A stretch of DNA of 64,000 bases, taken from contig CM061070.1 in NCBI GenBank assembly GCA_030762895.1, positions 52,388,648 to 52,452,647 of the forward strand. The letters are read 5' to 3'. A program made the translations under genes and the position numbers. This DNA comes from Sophora flavescens. Taxonomy: Eukaryota; Streptophyta; Magnoliopsida; Fabales; Fabaceae. Shown piece by piece: positions 1-10,735 of this stretch. How positions within the stretch are numbered: the stretch's first letter is position 1; each line of letters begins with the position of its first letter. The notes beneath the pieces were generated by a model, which saw only the letters and a program-made list of their open reading frames with translations, was not told where the DNA came from and made no database searches.

Positions 1-319
1 TTGGAGTGTTCATCTATCATTACTCTTTTTTTATTGTGCAAAATCTTATCAAAATAAGGCTTTTTTGGAACTTTTACACCCAATAGAGCACTTTTTTTTT
101 ATTCATTTTTTGCATAGGGCAACTCTGGTCAGTTTAGAGCTCTGTTGCAATTTTAGCTTTCTTCCACAAGGCACTAAATTATCTATTTAAATCAGTTTCC
201 TATTATCTTTATCTTCTTTTTTATTTTTTAAATTTTAGAATTCTGTATTTTCATACTTGGTGTCTTTTCTTGTTTCTCCGATTACTATTACATTAAAGAT
301 TGCATTAGAAAACTGCAAT

Positions 320-850
320 GTTCAGTATGATTTGAAATCTGGCCTACTTGGGGAAATAAAATTACATGACAGGGCAATTTTTAATTGCAGTATTCTGCTT
401 GTCTCCAGTTAGCATCCAAAAAATCAATCCAGCTTTTCTTAGTGTTTCTATTGTTTCAGACACTCCATCCTGAAAGACATCGCGTAAACCTACAAGGTAA
501 ATCTTTCTTTGACTCCTTTTCTCTTTAACTATTGAAGTGGACACAATTTTGTTTTTCAAGTTTAAGAATTGTATCTAAAAATTAGATCTCTAGGTGCAAA
601 TACAGCACATACTAACTTGTAAACGATCAGTGTTACACCAAGTACTTCCAAATCTTGTTATAATCTTTGGCAGACCTCAGCAACTCTCCACATCGTTAAT
701 TGAGAAAGCAATTTCTTACAATTAAAGTTATCAGTAATATGTGTGCCCCCTTTCCTCCCAATCAACCAAAGTACCACCGGCCTCTTTAAACATCAAAGAC
801 GATTCTTTATATTCATCTTTAATTTTTGCTCTTCATTGACAGAGGCACGA
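320..850 (-). pseudogene. P4-ATPase (ALA2-like lipid flippase) fragment
   Basis: Three exon-like pieces on the minus strand read, in gene order, as a plant P4-type ATPase. The first, 754-845, gives LMFKEAGGTLVDWE. The second, 613-695, gives WRVAEVCQRL, a stop, then QDLEVLGVT. The third, 469-345, gives DGVSETIETLRKAG, FWMLTGDKQNTAI and, after a one-base shift, IALSCNFISP. The TGDK loop belongs to the phosphorylation domain of flippases that move phospholipids across endomembranes; wording is closest to ALA2 from memory. The 140-bp gap 473-612 keeps a GTATGT donor and a CAG acceptor, so this is a DNA-level copy and not a processed one. An in-frame stop, lost codons at the exon junction and the frameshift make it non-functional. 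No other exons are visible. Confidence 0.72.
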
Positions 851-1198
851 TATTTGGTTTTTATCTCTCAATGACCAAGGCAGAAAGCTCAGCTATCAGT
901 TTTTTTTTTTTTTTTTGAATTCAGTTTTGATTTTAATTTTGCCTAAAAGAGTTCTATCGACCTCTTTTATTTTTTTTCCTTTATATTCATCTATTTCAAT
1001 ATTTCTTATTTTAGTGATTGTCTAATTTGTTTGTGAGACACCCCTTAGTATCTCATTTAATATCTTATCTGTCCTAATATAATCCACTAATAACGTCATC
1101 AACAAAAATAAGTTCATACATTTACTAAAATAAATTGGTAAATTCATCATCCAAAATAAATTCAGTACATCATGAAACATCCCAATAATTAATTAATT

Positions 1199-1200
1199 AT

Positions 1201-1237
<37 letters not shown>

Positions 1238-1259
1238 CTATCTGTGTGTGTGTGTGTGT
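1199..1259. repeat. AT/GT microsatellite
   Basis: A run of TA dinucleotides passes into TG dinucleotides. It sits in AT-rich DNA with no gene from about 860 to 1860. Confidence 0.9.
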
Positions 1260-1340
1260 TTTTATTTAATGATAGTTTTATTAATCAGCTAGATAATTAT
1301 TTTTATGTTATTTGACTTATTTGGTTTTAATTTTTTTATT

Positions 1341-1569
1341 AAACTATGTTTTTACTAGGTGCGTTAACACTGTGTTATTGCAATGTATGCATGCTTGCAA
1401 GACAATAATATTACGCTATTGTCACTATTATTATTTGTTTAGAAAAATATTTTCTTATTAAACTGTGTTTTTACTAGGTGTTAACACTGCGCTATTGCAA
1501 TGTATGCATGCTTGCTAGATAATAGTATTATGCTATTGTCACTATTATTATTTGTTTAGAAAATATTTT
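1341..1569. repeat. Tandem duplication of about 110 bp
   Basis: Positions 1341-1453 and 1460-1569 are two near-identical copies that share GCAATGTATGCATGCTTGC and ACTATTATTATTTGTTTAG. They differ by a few substitutions and a 2-base indel. There is no coding potential. Confidence 0.85.
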
Positions 1570-2842
1570 AAATTATATGATTGAAAGAAATTTATTTTCA
1601 AATCTTACTCTATTTAATTTTAGATTTAAAAATAAATTGATTTGGAATTAATCTCAGATTAGTTTGGAATCACCGATTTCCTTGGTTGACCAATTCAACC
1701 ATCAATCCGTACTCTAATTTTAATTTGGAAATTATATATTTTCCCTTCTCTACTTTTTAATCCAAAGGTTAAAGAGAAATCTTTCTTTTTAAGAGTTAAT
1801 CCTAACCATTATTTCTACCTACAACTAATTAAAAAATAAGTTTTACTCAATTTTATTCCTTGGTTCAGAGTAACTCCACGTTACCCCCTCCCCTTCTTTC
1901 TATCTTTCTTTTACTTTTTATTCGTTTTCTTCTTTCTTCTTATTTTTCACATTTCAGAACCTCCACCTCTCCTTTTCTCTCATCTCTCTCAACCTTCTCT
2001 CTAAACTCCGGCCACCGTCCGGTCGTCGTTGACAAAACAAAGTGTAGATCCGAGCTCCCCTCATTTTCCTCTTTCTTCTCCACTATTCCGTTTTTCATTC
2101 GGCCATCGTTGCACCGCCACCACCGTCGCTGTTCGGGTGTTTTTCAACCATCGTCCGGTGGCCTTTAACCAAAAAATACCATAACTTTGTTCCTCTCATC
2201 CTCCTCTACAAAACTCCTCAAGAAATTTTGATATCGGAGAACAATGATTTTTTTGACACCCGCTGTCCACACGTTTTCTGTAATATCAGTGTTTTTAAGA
2301 CTTTTCTATGATTAAAGACCTTGATTATATGTTTAAGATGCATGTTTAATTATATGGAACCTAGCATGGAAAGTACGCGAACAATCGACTTTAAATCAGA
2401 CGAGAACACAAAATTAGGGTTTTTGATCAGCATGGCAAGCTCAAGCGTGCAAGGGACCACGCTTGAGCGCCCAGCTACTCAGGTCACGTGTCAATCTGTG
2501 GCAGCGTCTGAACACACGTGTCAAGCTTGCTTCTACATGAAGCAGTTGACCAAGAGTTCCACGCTCAAGCATGAGCCAGTGGGCGCTCGAGCGCCTGTGA
2601 GCTTAAGCGTGGGGATTTCTATGCTCGAGCGTTAGCAGTCAGAAAGTGAAAAATAAAAAGGGTCGAAAGGTGAAAGTTTAGAGAACCAGAAGACAGAGAG
2701 AGTGAGGGAGAGTTAGAGAGAGAGAGTTAGACCTTCTAACTTCTATTCCGAGCAATCCATTCGTCCTAAAACAATTCCGACTACATCGTTGTGATCATGG
2801 CGATGACGTCTTCTTTGCCCTAGCTTTCTTTATGATCATGCA
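1570..2842. repeat. LTR-like relic with CTYRAG palindrome cluster
   Basis: No convincing gene is visible. Between 2427 and 2635 the short quasi-palindrome (C)GCTYRAGCG recurs, for example CACGCTTGAGCG, GCGCTCGAGCGC, CTTAAGCGTGG and CTCGAGCG. A purine-rich leader with GAGAGA runs follows at 2690-2730. This order resembles the U3-to-leader part of the other long LTRs in the window, so I read it as a degraded LTR. The 102-codon frame at 1860-2168 is a low-complexity Ser/Leu/Phe/Pro translation of a pyrimidine-rich leader and is not called. Confidence 0.4.
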
Positions 2843-3709
2843 TGATGTGATCAAGATATAGATCACTAACATTTTAGGATCATTCTTTGATCTCAATTGC
2901 TAAAAATTCAAGATCAAACACAAACAATAACAATTGATATGAAACTTGTTCTTCAAGTGAAGAATCAAGAGAAACAAAAAGGAGTAGAAGAGAAGAACAA
3001 TTGATATATGACTAGAAAGTAAATTGCAAGAAGTAAATTGCAAGAATTAAAGAACAAAAATAGAAAATGGAATAGGAAGAAGATGAAGGGGAATGCGCAA
3101 CAATTGAATCATCTTTGAGAAGAAGATTGAATTGATAAGCTAAAAGAGGATTCACCACTTGTATATGGAAATTCAAGATAAGAATCAATGGTTCAACTCA
3201 TGAACCAAGAAGAGGAGAACTCTCAACTCTCTCTAGAAATCTCAAGTGTGAGAAAACTCAATTGTATTCAAAACTTCAAAAATGATTTACACGAAGCCTA
3301 TTTATAGGCTCATCCTACTTAAGGTGCAAGCTAGACTAACTTGAAGTGCAAGCTACTCTAACTTAAGATGCAAGCTAGTCTTACTTGAGGTGTAAGCTAC
3401 TCTAAGTCCCAATGGGCTTGGAACACTCTTAAGCCCAATTACAAGCCTAACTAAATCAAAACCCGCACAGAATTTCGTTCTAAACTTGTAGCCCAATTTA
3501 AGTCATGATAGATGCCGAATCAGGTCTTGAGTCAAAAATAAGATTTGTAGATAATCTTCTAAGCTTTCCAACGCATCCAAGATCACTTCAATCGGACATC
3601 TACAACTCAAGAAACAGCCAAAATTATGAAGTAGGTTTGATTAGGATTTGCTTCAAAGTTGACTTGCCCCAATTGGCCCATTAAGGTTGTGCTTCCTAGG
3701 ATCACATCA
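2843..3709 (-). mobile_element. Reverse gypsy-like LTR, family C copy 1
   Basis: The left end begins TGATGTGATCAAG and the right end is near CACATCA. Blocks match the better delimited LTR at 62091-63035 in the same order: a GATC-rich terminus, then a long stretch, then wording like CGATTTGTAAATAAT and CAATCGGA followed by CTCAAGA. It is diverged from that copy. I see no coding sequence and no flanking duplicated site, so the ends are approximate. Confidence 0.5.
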
Positions 3710-5346
3710 CGTATGCTTAGTGGGCATCTAGGTGATGGTATATGCTGTTCTGGAGAGATGCATGTTGGGGAGTGAATGATACGTGACTTAGTAGTGCCTA
3801 GATTAATTAAATGATATTTTTTCATGATAACCTAATATGAGATGACATGAGATATGAGATGAGGTATGAATGAAGGTTGAGGCACTAGGGTATGACCTGG
3901 TATGAGTCGGTGAGACTCACATAGATGCATGATATTGTTCACAGTCGTGTGTGTGGAACACACGAGGTCAGAGTATCCGATCACGGATACCGGATTCATG
4001 GCTGAGTGCCCTCATGTTGAGGTTTTGAGGAAGACTACCATGAGATATATCCGTAGTTCTCGCCGAGTTGAGCCAACGAGAGGGCAGTGCAGCTATTCCT
4101 AACGAGAATGGGGGAGTAGTCTAATTCTCTGAAGGAGCACTCTAACGGGAATGGGGGTGTGCACCGATGCACATGGACGCTCCGCTTGGACGACTGACTA
4201 ATATCCCAGATCAGACGAGGGATGTGTGATAGGATTATGGTGGCCACGTCAGCATACATGATCATTTGCATGAGTGCGAAGGGTGGAGGAGGATAACATG
4301 TCTCGAGGATGACTGTCATTTATAAGTGATTATTACGTGATGCATGTCTGTGTGCTATTATTGTTTATATGCTATGCATCCTTTTTCCACTTATGATGAT
4401 AGCTAGTTTCTTATCTCCCTATTTCTTTCTATGTATGTGTTTTTCTATCTTTTCGCGAGTAGACTCGGTTATCCAGGATGCCACATCTCGATCACCTATG
4501 GATGACCAGCCCTCCAGGGATCTCGCTCATGGGGACCCTTGAGTTCGAATACTTGGACGAAAATAGGTGGATAGTGGACCTGGTTACCCGATTTGTAGTT
4601 TATACGGGTCCAGTTTCTGTGTATGCCCGGATAGGAGATGCCCCACACTTTGGATTTGTCGGGACTTTTCATGTCGGCCAGTCCTTTCCGTTTCTTATCT
4701 ACTTTCCAGCACCCTTTCCACCTATGCCACCTTTGCCGCCTATGCCACCATTGTATCCATGGGCAGCCCAGTGCTCGGACATGGTTGTCCCTGATATAGA
4801 TCCAGCTCTAGAGGTATGTCAAGATGCTGCACATCACAGTGCTCTTTAGCGATGATGGTTTCAGCATCGTCCACGAGGTAGTACTTCTAGCAGTGGTAGA
4901 GGAGCTGCAGCAGGACCTTCCAGACCACCACAGCGAAGACATCGAGGAGCACGCGGGGAGAAAGTCAGGGTAGTTCTAGCCGTCCACGCTAGGATGGGCC
5001 AGTGCGTCTTTGTATATATAGGTGGTGAGTGTGATCCCATTTTTGATGTATTTTGAGAGGGGTTGGGGTGTGGAGTGTTGGTGAGACTATCTTTCTTTGA
5101 TATTTGATGTATTTTCGTTTTATGACGGTTTGTATTATCGGGACCCTACTGATGGGGTACCCTCGATAGTATTTAAGTATAGTACTTTTGTATGATATAT
5201 AGATATGTGTGATGTGATATTATATTTCTGTTATGTATATTTAAGTTTTTATATGTTCGCTATTTTCTGTATATTCGCTTAACGCTAATTTCATAGTTAA
5301 GATTAATTAATTAGGTTATCTTTAATGGGACATCGGGGTTGTCTCA
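3710..5346 (+). mobile_element. Gypsy-1 5' LTR (family A)
   Basis: The right end GTTGTCTCA is fixed by a primer binding site starting 6 bases later. The left end is unclear, perhaps cut by the family C LTR. It aligns with the 3' copy at 18262-19300 and shares the box CGCTTGGACGACTGAC with the solo LTR at 6368-9593. A short duplicated unit (AACGAGAATGGGGG / AACGGGAATGGGGG) lies at 4100-4170. The distal part holds an ORF described separately. Confidence 0.8.
4478..4849 (+). CDS. LTR-resident ORF A (123 codons), unknown function
   Basis: The frame is open from an ATG at 4478. The part that matters starts near 4532 (GTLEFEYLDENRW) and continues VTRFVVYTGPVS, then HFGFVGTFHVG, then a Pro/Met-rich stretch with PPMPP repeats. 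The same order of blocks is present in the LTR at 20837-21421 (GTFE, PNGWLVDPVPRFVVYTGP, GFVGTFRFGTTLPF, then Pro/Met-rich) and, with one stop, at 18775-19060. Many differences between the two LTRs fall at third codon positions. An alternative start at 4499 (MDDQPSRDLAHGDP) is in another frame and would need a shift. I do not recognise the family. The ORF lies about 500 bp before the LTR end, so element mRNA should carry it in the leader. Confidence 0.5.
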   Translation: MPHLDHLWMTSPPGISLMGTLEFEYLDENRWIVDLVTRFVVYTGPVSVYARIGDAPHFGFVGTFHVGQSFPFLIYFPAPFPPMPPLPPMPPLYPWAAQCSDMVVPDIDPALEVCQDAAHHSAL

Positions 5347-5351
5347 TTTGG

Positions 5352-5363
5352 TGGTATCAGAGC
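5352..5363 (+). other. Gypsy-1 primer binding site
   Basis: TGGTATCAGAGC is complementary to the 3' end of initiator tRNA-Met, the usual primer for plant gypsy elements. It starts 6 bases after the LTR end. Confidence 0.9.
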
Positions 5364-5559
5364 AGTTTGATTCTTCTCAGACTGTGAGGTTAGGGTGTAC
5401 TGGCAAATTTAGTTGAATCCACATCGGATATTGACTATGCTTAGAAGTTGGGTAGTGAGTCCGGACGTGATAATTGATATTTGTATGGCATATAGTATTT
5501 ATATACCAGTTTTATGTAGTATTATATGTCATATAAATTTGAGATGATGATTTCTTTTA

Positions 5560-6367
5560 ACAGGCTTTTGGATCGAGGTAGAGGATGAAGTGGATGAGGA
5601 GGCGGTAGAGCCACATATAGAGTTACCGGAGATGGCAACGGTGAGACTTCCTAGACCGGAGGAGTAGTAGGTGGTGGAGGAGAGTCATCAGAGACTCTTC
5701 AGGCCATCCGTGAGCTTGCTACTGCTTTGCTACAGCAGACACATCAGAATGCACAGATGATGCAGGTGACTAGAGAGTAGCAGGAGCAGCAGAACCAGAG
5801 GAGAGCTGCTAAGGCTGAGGATGCAGGGATGGTTACGTTCCTAAAAGGGAAGCAGCCATAGTTTAGAGGTGATTATGATACCGAGAGGGCAGAGTGGTGG
5901 AGTCAGGAGTTAGAGAAGATCTTTGATACCATGCGTTGCAGAGAGGACATGAAGGTAACTTATTTTGCTTTTATGTTGACTGGTGGAGCTGAGGCTTGAT
6001 GAAGATGTAAGAGGAGGTTGCTGGAGACAAAGGGCGGGATTATTAGCTGGGAGTTGTTCCGAGAGCGTTTCCTTGAGAAGTACTTTCCGCGTCTGGTTAG
6101 ACGTGAGAACGAGAGGGAGTTCATGAGTCTCTGACAGGGTAGTATGTCGGTCGGTGAGTACGCAACACGGTTTGAGGCTTTACTGCAGTTTTTAGAGTTC
6201 CATAAGAGGTTTCTAGATGAGGACTGACAATGCAGGAGGTTTGAGGAGGGTTTATGGCACGAGTTACAGAGATCATGCCATTGGACATTCACAGTTTTCC
6301 TGAGTTAGTTGAGAAGTGCAGTGCCATTGAGAGCATAGACTAGAGGAGAGAGGCAGAGTAGAGGCAG
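5560..6367 (+). pseudogene. Gypsy-1 gag, first part
   Basis: The reading shows a gag of the Ty3/gypsy retrotransposon type: ETLQAIRELATALLQQ, then FRGDYDTERAEWW, KVTYFAFMLTGGAEA, GIISWELFRERFLEKYFP and SVGEYATRFEALLQF. Gag would form the particle that packages element RNA. The frame is broken by many stops, at what should be Trp (GGAGCTGAGGCT followed by TGATGA, ATGAGTCTC followed by TGA, GAGGAC followed by TGA) or Gln codons. All of these fit single C-to-T or G-to-A changes. The gene stops at 6367, where a solo LTR is inserted, resumes at 9594, and resumes again at 15437. Confidence 0.82.
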
Positions 6368-7357
6368 TGTAACAGCCTGATTTTCATTATATTGTTTAAT
6401 CAATTAAAATATAAGTAATTATATTTTAATATGAAAGTAGAAAATATTTTGTTTTAATAAAATAAAATCATACTCCTAATCCACCTTATCATATGAAGTC
6501 ACAGTAAAATTTTCGGTTGAAATTCAGACGAAAGTCGGTCTGCGTTTTCACTGCCAGTATAAGTTTACTGAGCAGAAAACCTAATTTTGACCCGTGAACG
6601 AGACGGTTAGTGTTTTTATCATGTTTCCTTCAACTTTGGTTATTTTGAAATTTTCGTTCAAAAATAAATAAAATATAATATTTTATTCGGGTGAACACGT
6701 CGGGAATATACGATCGGAACTGTAACCGGGTACGAAATGGAGCAGACTAGGGGACATAAAAGAGATGAGGTGACTTGTTAGGAAAAGGAGGCATGGTTGT
6801 AGAAGCTTTATGTCACATCCATAAAAGTACCATCATTACTTTTTTTCAAAATTTACTATTTTATAATCAATTAAGCCATTCCTTTCAACTTTTGCCAACC
6901 AAACATGACATAACTCAAAAATTGGCCTCCAAGCACTCATTTCTCTCCCTCAAAACCGTGGCCCCCTCTCTCTCCCTATATATCACACTTTCATTTTCTT
7001 CAACTCACTTTTTCTTCTCCAAAAACACTATTTCTTCATCTTCTTCCTTTCTCTTCAAACTTCATACTCATAAAGCTTGCATTTTTATTCATCTTTTCAA
7101 CTCAAGTTCTTCACAAAAGTTGATCCTTGTATCAAGGGTAATACTCTTATGTCAATCTTTTTGCAAGTTTCTTCTTTTACCTTATGGTTTACTCTACTTT
7201 TTCTTTAAGTGTTTTAATGGGTTTTCAACTTCTAAAATCTCTAGAAAATTGTAGAAAAATCCTTTTGAGTTGAAACCACTTTCTATAGTCTTATATTAAC
7301 TTATATTTTCACATACTAAGAGTTTGTATAAAACAAAAATTTCTACCTCTTATTTCC

Positions 7358-7990
7358 AAGGATGGCCGAAACCTATACATGGTGGCCTAGGAAGTTTTGT
7401 TTCAACTTTTTGAAAGATGATCATGTATTTGAGCTTCTAGATCCCTCTTGATCTTAAATCTAAAGTCTTGAAAGGTTTGAAAATCTCTAGCTTATTTATC
7501 CAAGGATGGCCAAACCTATATGGTTTTGGACCTAGGATGCTTGAGTTCAACTTTCTAACTATGATCATGGATTTAGACCTCTTAATATTTTGTGATGCCA
7601 AACCTAAGAGTTTTCATCAAACAAAAGGCTTTTCCTCATTCTCCTAGGCTAGGCCGAAACTCAATGTTTTGGAGCTAGGATGTTTGAGTTTTCATTTTCC
7701 AAAATGATCATGGACTTGAAGATCCTTTAACATTAGGATGCTAAGTCTAAAAGATTGGAAGGTTTAAAGTTTTCTAACCTATTTTACTATACAAGGCCGA
7801 AACCTAACCTAAGAGTTTGGATGATTTTATTCAATATTTTCAAGTTATAACAAATTATCTAAGTCACTTAGAACCTAAGAGTTAAGTATCTAAAATCTTA
7901 GAGTGTGAAATGAAACCTAACTCTCATTAGATTTAAATGGCCAAACCTACCTAATGAGAACATAGATGAGTTTATTTGATTTAGTTGTTT
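7358..7990 (+). repeat. Degenerate 144-bp tandem array in solo LTR
   Basis: The anchor GGCCRAAAC recurs at 7364, 7508, 7652, 7795 and 7939, a spacing of 144, 144, 143 and 144. A second anchor ATGATCATG follows 52-53 bases after each of the first three. The copies are strongly diverged elsewhere. Confidence 0.8.
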
Positions 7991-8664
7991 TTATGTTGTT
8001 TGGTTGAAGGTGGTGTTAACACCTCGTGGTCGGATAACGAGGAGTTGGGAATTCGAGCTTTTCGGCGATAACTCAGGTGGGGGAAAGAATCAACCTATCG
8101 TCGGAATCGATAAGTAGTAGATTATGTAGTAATTATGTAGGGCAACCTAAACCTTACTAGAAGTCGAATAATTGACAAGACCAGAATCGCTTTAAATTGC
8201 TTTTATAAAACATCCATGGTGATTCGGGGATTGTAGGTTGATCGATATTAGGTTGATGTTTATACTGTTGATGGTTGATTTGAGTTTTATTACCTTTATT
8301 GAACTGATTTAGTGCTATGTTGATGTTTTGAAATATCTTTGATTGACTTGATGTTATGCACGATCTGTGTGGTACTTAATTTATGCTTATTGGATTAAGC
8401 AAATATATATATGTGGTCTAAGAGATGAGTTGTTTTGGACGTGAGGATCATGATGATTTTTAGAGGTGCCTAACCTACATGAAATATGGTAAAGAGGTGT
8501 TGTGACATAGAGCATGTGTTGAGGTCTTGATGAGAGGTTAAGGCACTAGGTTATGACCATAGGAGTCTGTGAGGTTCATAAGTTATGTTGTTTCTATAAC
8601 CGTATGTGGGACACAAACAAGACCCGAAGTCCTTGTGGGACCGTCCAAAGGGTAAACTTAACTT

Positions 8665-8930
8665 GTGCAGCTACGAGTGTCATTGCTTTGCATGAACACC
8701 TTTGGGAGTGGACGAGGTGTGCACCGGGATCATCGTGCAGCTGTAGTGTCACGCTTTGCGTGAGCGTTCTTACCAAGGTGAAGGTGTGCACCGGTATAAT
8801 CGTGCAGCTATAGTGTCTTTGCTTTGCATGAGCACCCACGACCCGGGGTGTGCACCGGGTTTAATGTACAGGTATAGTGTCATTGCTTTGCATGAGCATT
8901 CTCACCATGACTAAGGATGTGCATAGGGAA
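8665..8930 (+). repeat. Four-unit tandem array, 64-70 bp
   Basis: Units start at 8665, 8735, 8802 and 8866. Each begins GTGCAGCTA or similar, contains GCTTTGCATGAGCA and, in the first three, ends GGTGTGCACCGG. The inner TGCTTTGCATGAGCA is itself a small inverted repeat. Confidence 0.85.
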
Positions 8931-9190
8931 TGGGACGTGTCGCTTGGACGACTGACCGATAACCATAACTATGATAGGGAAACCATAGCCATTTTCAGTA
9001 TCAAGTTTTAGTTGCAGGAGTGAGGGTAGGATGGATATAAGAATTTTATGGAAGATGGATGACTTGACTGATGTTGTGTCTGTGATAATTACTGTATAGT
9101 TTACTATGACTCTTTTCCGCTTTTGATGATAGAACTGTTTCTTATCCCCTGTATATTTCTGTATGTTGTATTTTGTCTCATTGTGGAACC

Positions 9191-9289
9191 GTACGAGAAG
9201 ACCCTGTGGATGAACGTAACCAGGAGGAGTTGGATGGAACTCCCTACGAACCGGATGCCGGAGGACGAGCTGTGACCCATGGTGATTAG
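9191..9289 (+). other. LTR-resident short frame B (33 codons)
   Basis: The frame reads VREDPVDE, then EELDGTPYE, GGRAV and THGD before a TAG. The same frame occurs in two other LTRs of this subfamily, on the minus strand at 56635-56739 (EELDGTPYEQETGGRAV) and 19593-19697 (DLDGTPYETDSGGRAV, with one early stop). There is no clear ATG in frame, so it may need splicing or may simply be conserved DNA. Function unknown. Confidence 0.35.
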
Positions 9290-9593
9290 GGTCTAGTTAG
9301 TTATGGCCAGTGCGTCTGTGTCGTGAAGCTTTATTTTCCGCTTATGTTTTGTATAACTATGCACCAGTTCGGGATCCCATGGGTGGGATGCCCTGAAACA
9401 GTGTGTTGATAACTCTGATGCTTTAAGTATGTTTAATATATTTATGATTTTCATATTCTGTTCTATATGAATCTATTTTCTTAAGAAATTAAGTTTTAAT
9501 TTTTACGTAATTTTCACGTTAAGCGTGCGATTAAGTAATTAAATAATGAGGTTTTAAACTAAATGACACAAAGGGGCACAATGGGGTGTCTCA

Positions 9594-9787
9594 GGCAGCA
9601 GAGGAGCGGAGGACCTGTTAGATCATGTATTCATAGGAGAGGAGGCAGTGGTTCCCAGTGGAGGCGGGGACCGTATACTAGACCTGTGTAGACTGTTCAA
9701 ACATCTACACCATTACCAGTGATTACAACACTAGTTGGTGGAGCGGGCCAGCAGCAGAGAGGCCCAATTTGTTTTAGATGCGGGGGA
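9594..9787 (+). pseudogene. Gypsy-1 gag, second part
   Basis: Gag resumes after the solo LTR: a basic Arg/Gly/Gln-rich stretch, then QQQRGPICFRCGG, the first half of a CCHC zinc knuckle. A stop follows TRPV. It breaks off at 9787, where the reverse gypsy element N1 is inserted. The knuckle is completed at 15437. Confidence 0.85.
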
Positions 9788-10414
9788 TGTAACGCCCTTT
9801 GTTACATTAGTAACCCAAAATAAATTGTATAAAAATCCTTTAATATATTTAATTAAAATATGCTAATCATAAAAATTTTCTCAATTATATAAGTCTGGAA
9901 AATGTCTCATATTAAATAAAATAGTAATAATGTATCAAAGTAATAAATATAATATTAAATCCATACGTCTGAATAAAACCAAATAAAAATAAAAGCCTCA
10001 AAACCGGGTGTCTAACTACAATCCGAGAAGAAAAACTAAAAATAATAAACGATGTCTGCATGACACTCGTAAGCCATGCTACAATACTAACCAGCTAAGC
10101 TAAAAAAACAAGAAAGTAGTTTTTCAAGCCTCGGTGTCCGCAACAATGATGTCATCGGGCTCTGAAAACAAAACTTTTTAATGAGATATAAAATCTTAGT
10201 GAACAACAATACAGTTATAAAATATTTCAAAAATAGTGATGTTCTTAGCCGGCGCGGTAACCGAAAAAACTGTCCATGGTACTTGCTAATTTTCCAAAAT
10301 AATGTTCATTAAAAAAAATACATTTAATTACAACAATCATATAACGAGAACATAATCAAATATCATATATTAATTAAACAAAGTAATCACACATCACACA
10401 ATGACACAATCATC

Positions 10415-10735
10415 CAGTGGCTCGGAAACCCCACTTCGTGTTGGTTTCTTGCCCAATTCGGTGACTCGAGAACCTCATTAAATTGGTTCCTTGCTCCTTG
10501 TCTGTGGTGACTCGGGAACCTCGTTCTAGAATTGATTCCTTGCCACCCTCTCTATGGTGACCCGAGTACCTTGTTCTAGAATTGATTCCTTGCCCCCATG
10601 GTGACTCGAGAATCCCATTTTAGAATTGACTCCTTGCCCCTTTGGTGACCTGAGAGCCTCATAATTAAATTGGTTCCTTGCCCCCTATTAACGGTGACCC
10701 GAGAGCCTCGTTCATAAAATGGATTCCTTGCCTCG
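10415..10735 (-). repeat. Seven-unit array of about 47 bp in N1 LTR
   Basis: Units of the form GGTGACYCGAGAACCTCRTT, a short AT-rich middle, then TTGRTTCCTTGCC. They start near 10415, 10460, 10507, 10556, 10600, 10643 and 10693. Confidence 0.85.

Larger units (their letters stand above)
6368..9593 (+). mobile_element. Solo gypsy LTR, 3.2 kb, inserted in Gypsy-1 gag
   Basis: It begins TGTAACAGCC and ends GGTGTCTCA. It is flanked by a perfect 5-bp duplicated site GGCAG (6363-6367 and 9594-9598), and gag continues on both sides, so this is a complete solo LTR left by recombination. A TATA-like CTATATATC at 6978 precedes a pyrimidine-rich leader. Two tandem arrays and a short conserved frame lie further on. 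It shares CGCTTGGACGACTGAC and the terminal GTGTCTCA with family A LTRs. The 159-codon frame at 6775-7254 is low complexity leader sequence and is not a gene. Confidence 0.9.

Noticed and set aside
1860..2168. 102-codon open frame
   Set aside because: Pyrimidine-rich leader of an LTR-like relic. Composition explains the open frame.
6775..7254. 159-codon open frame
   Set aside because: Low-complexity Ser/Phe/Leu translation of a pyrimidine-rich leader inside a solo LTR, after the TATA region. No motif.
8594..8839. 81-codon minus and 86-codon plus frames
   Set aside because: Shadow frames of the 64-70 bp tandem array in the solo LTR.
10415..10735. CRISPR-like repeat-spacer array
   Set aside because: Repeats are degenerate, directly adjoining minisatellite units in a plant LTR. 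No spacers and no cas genes.
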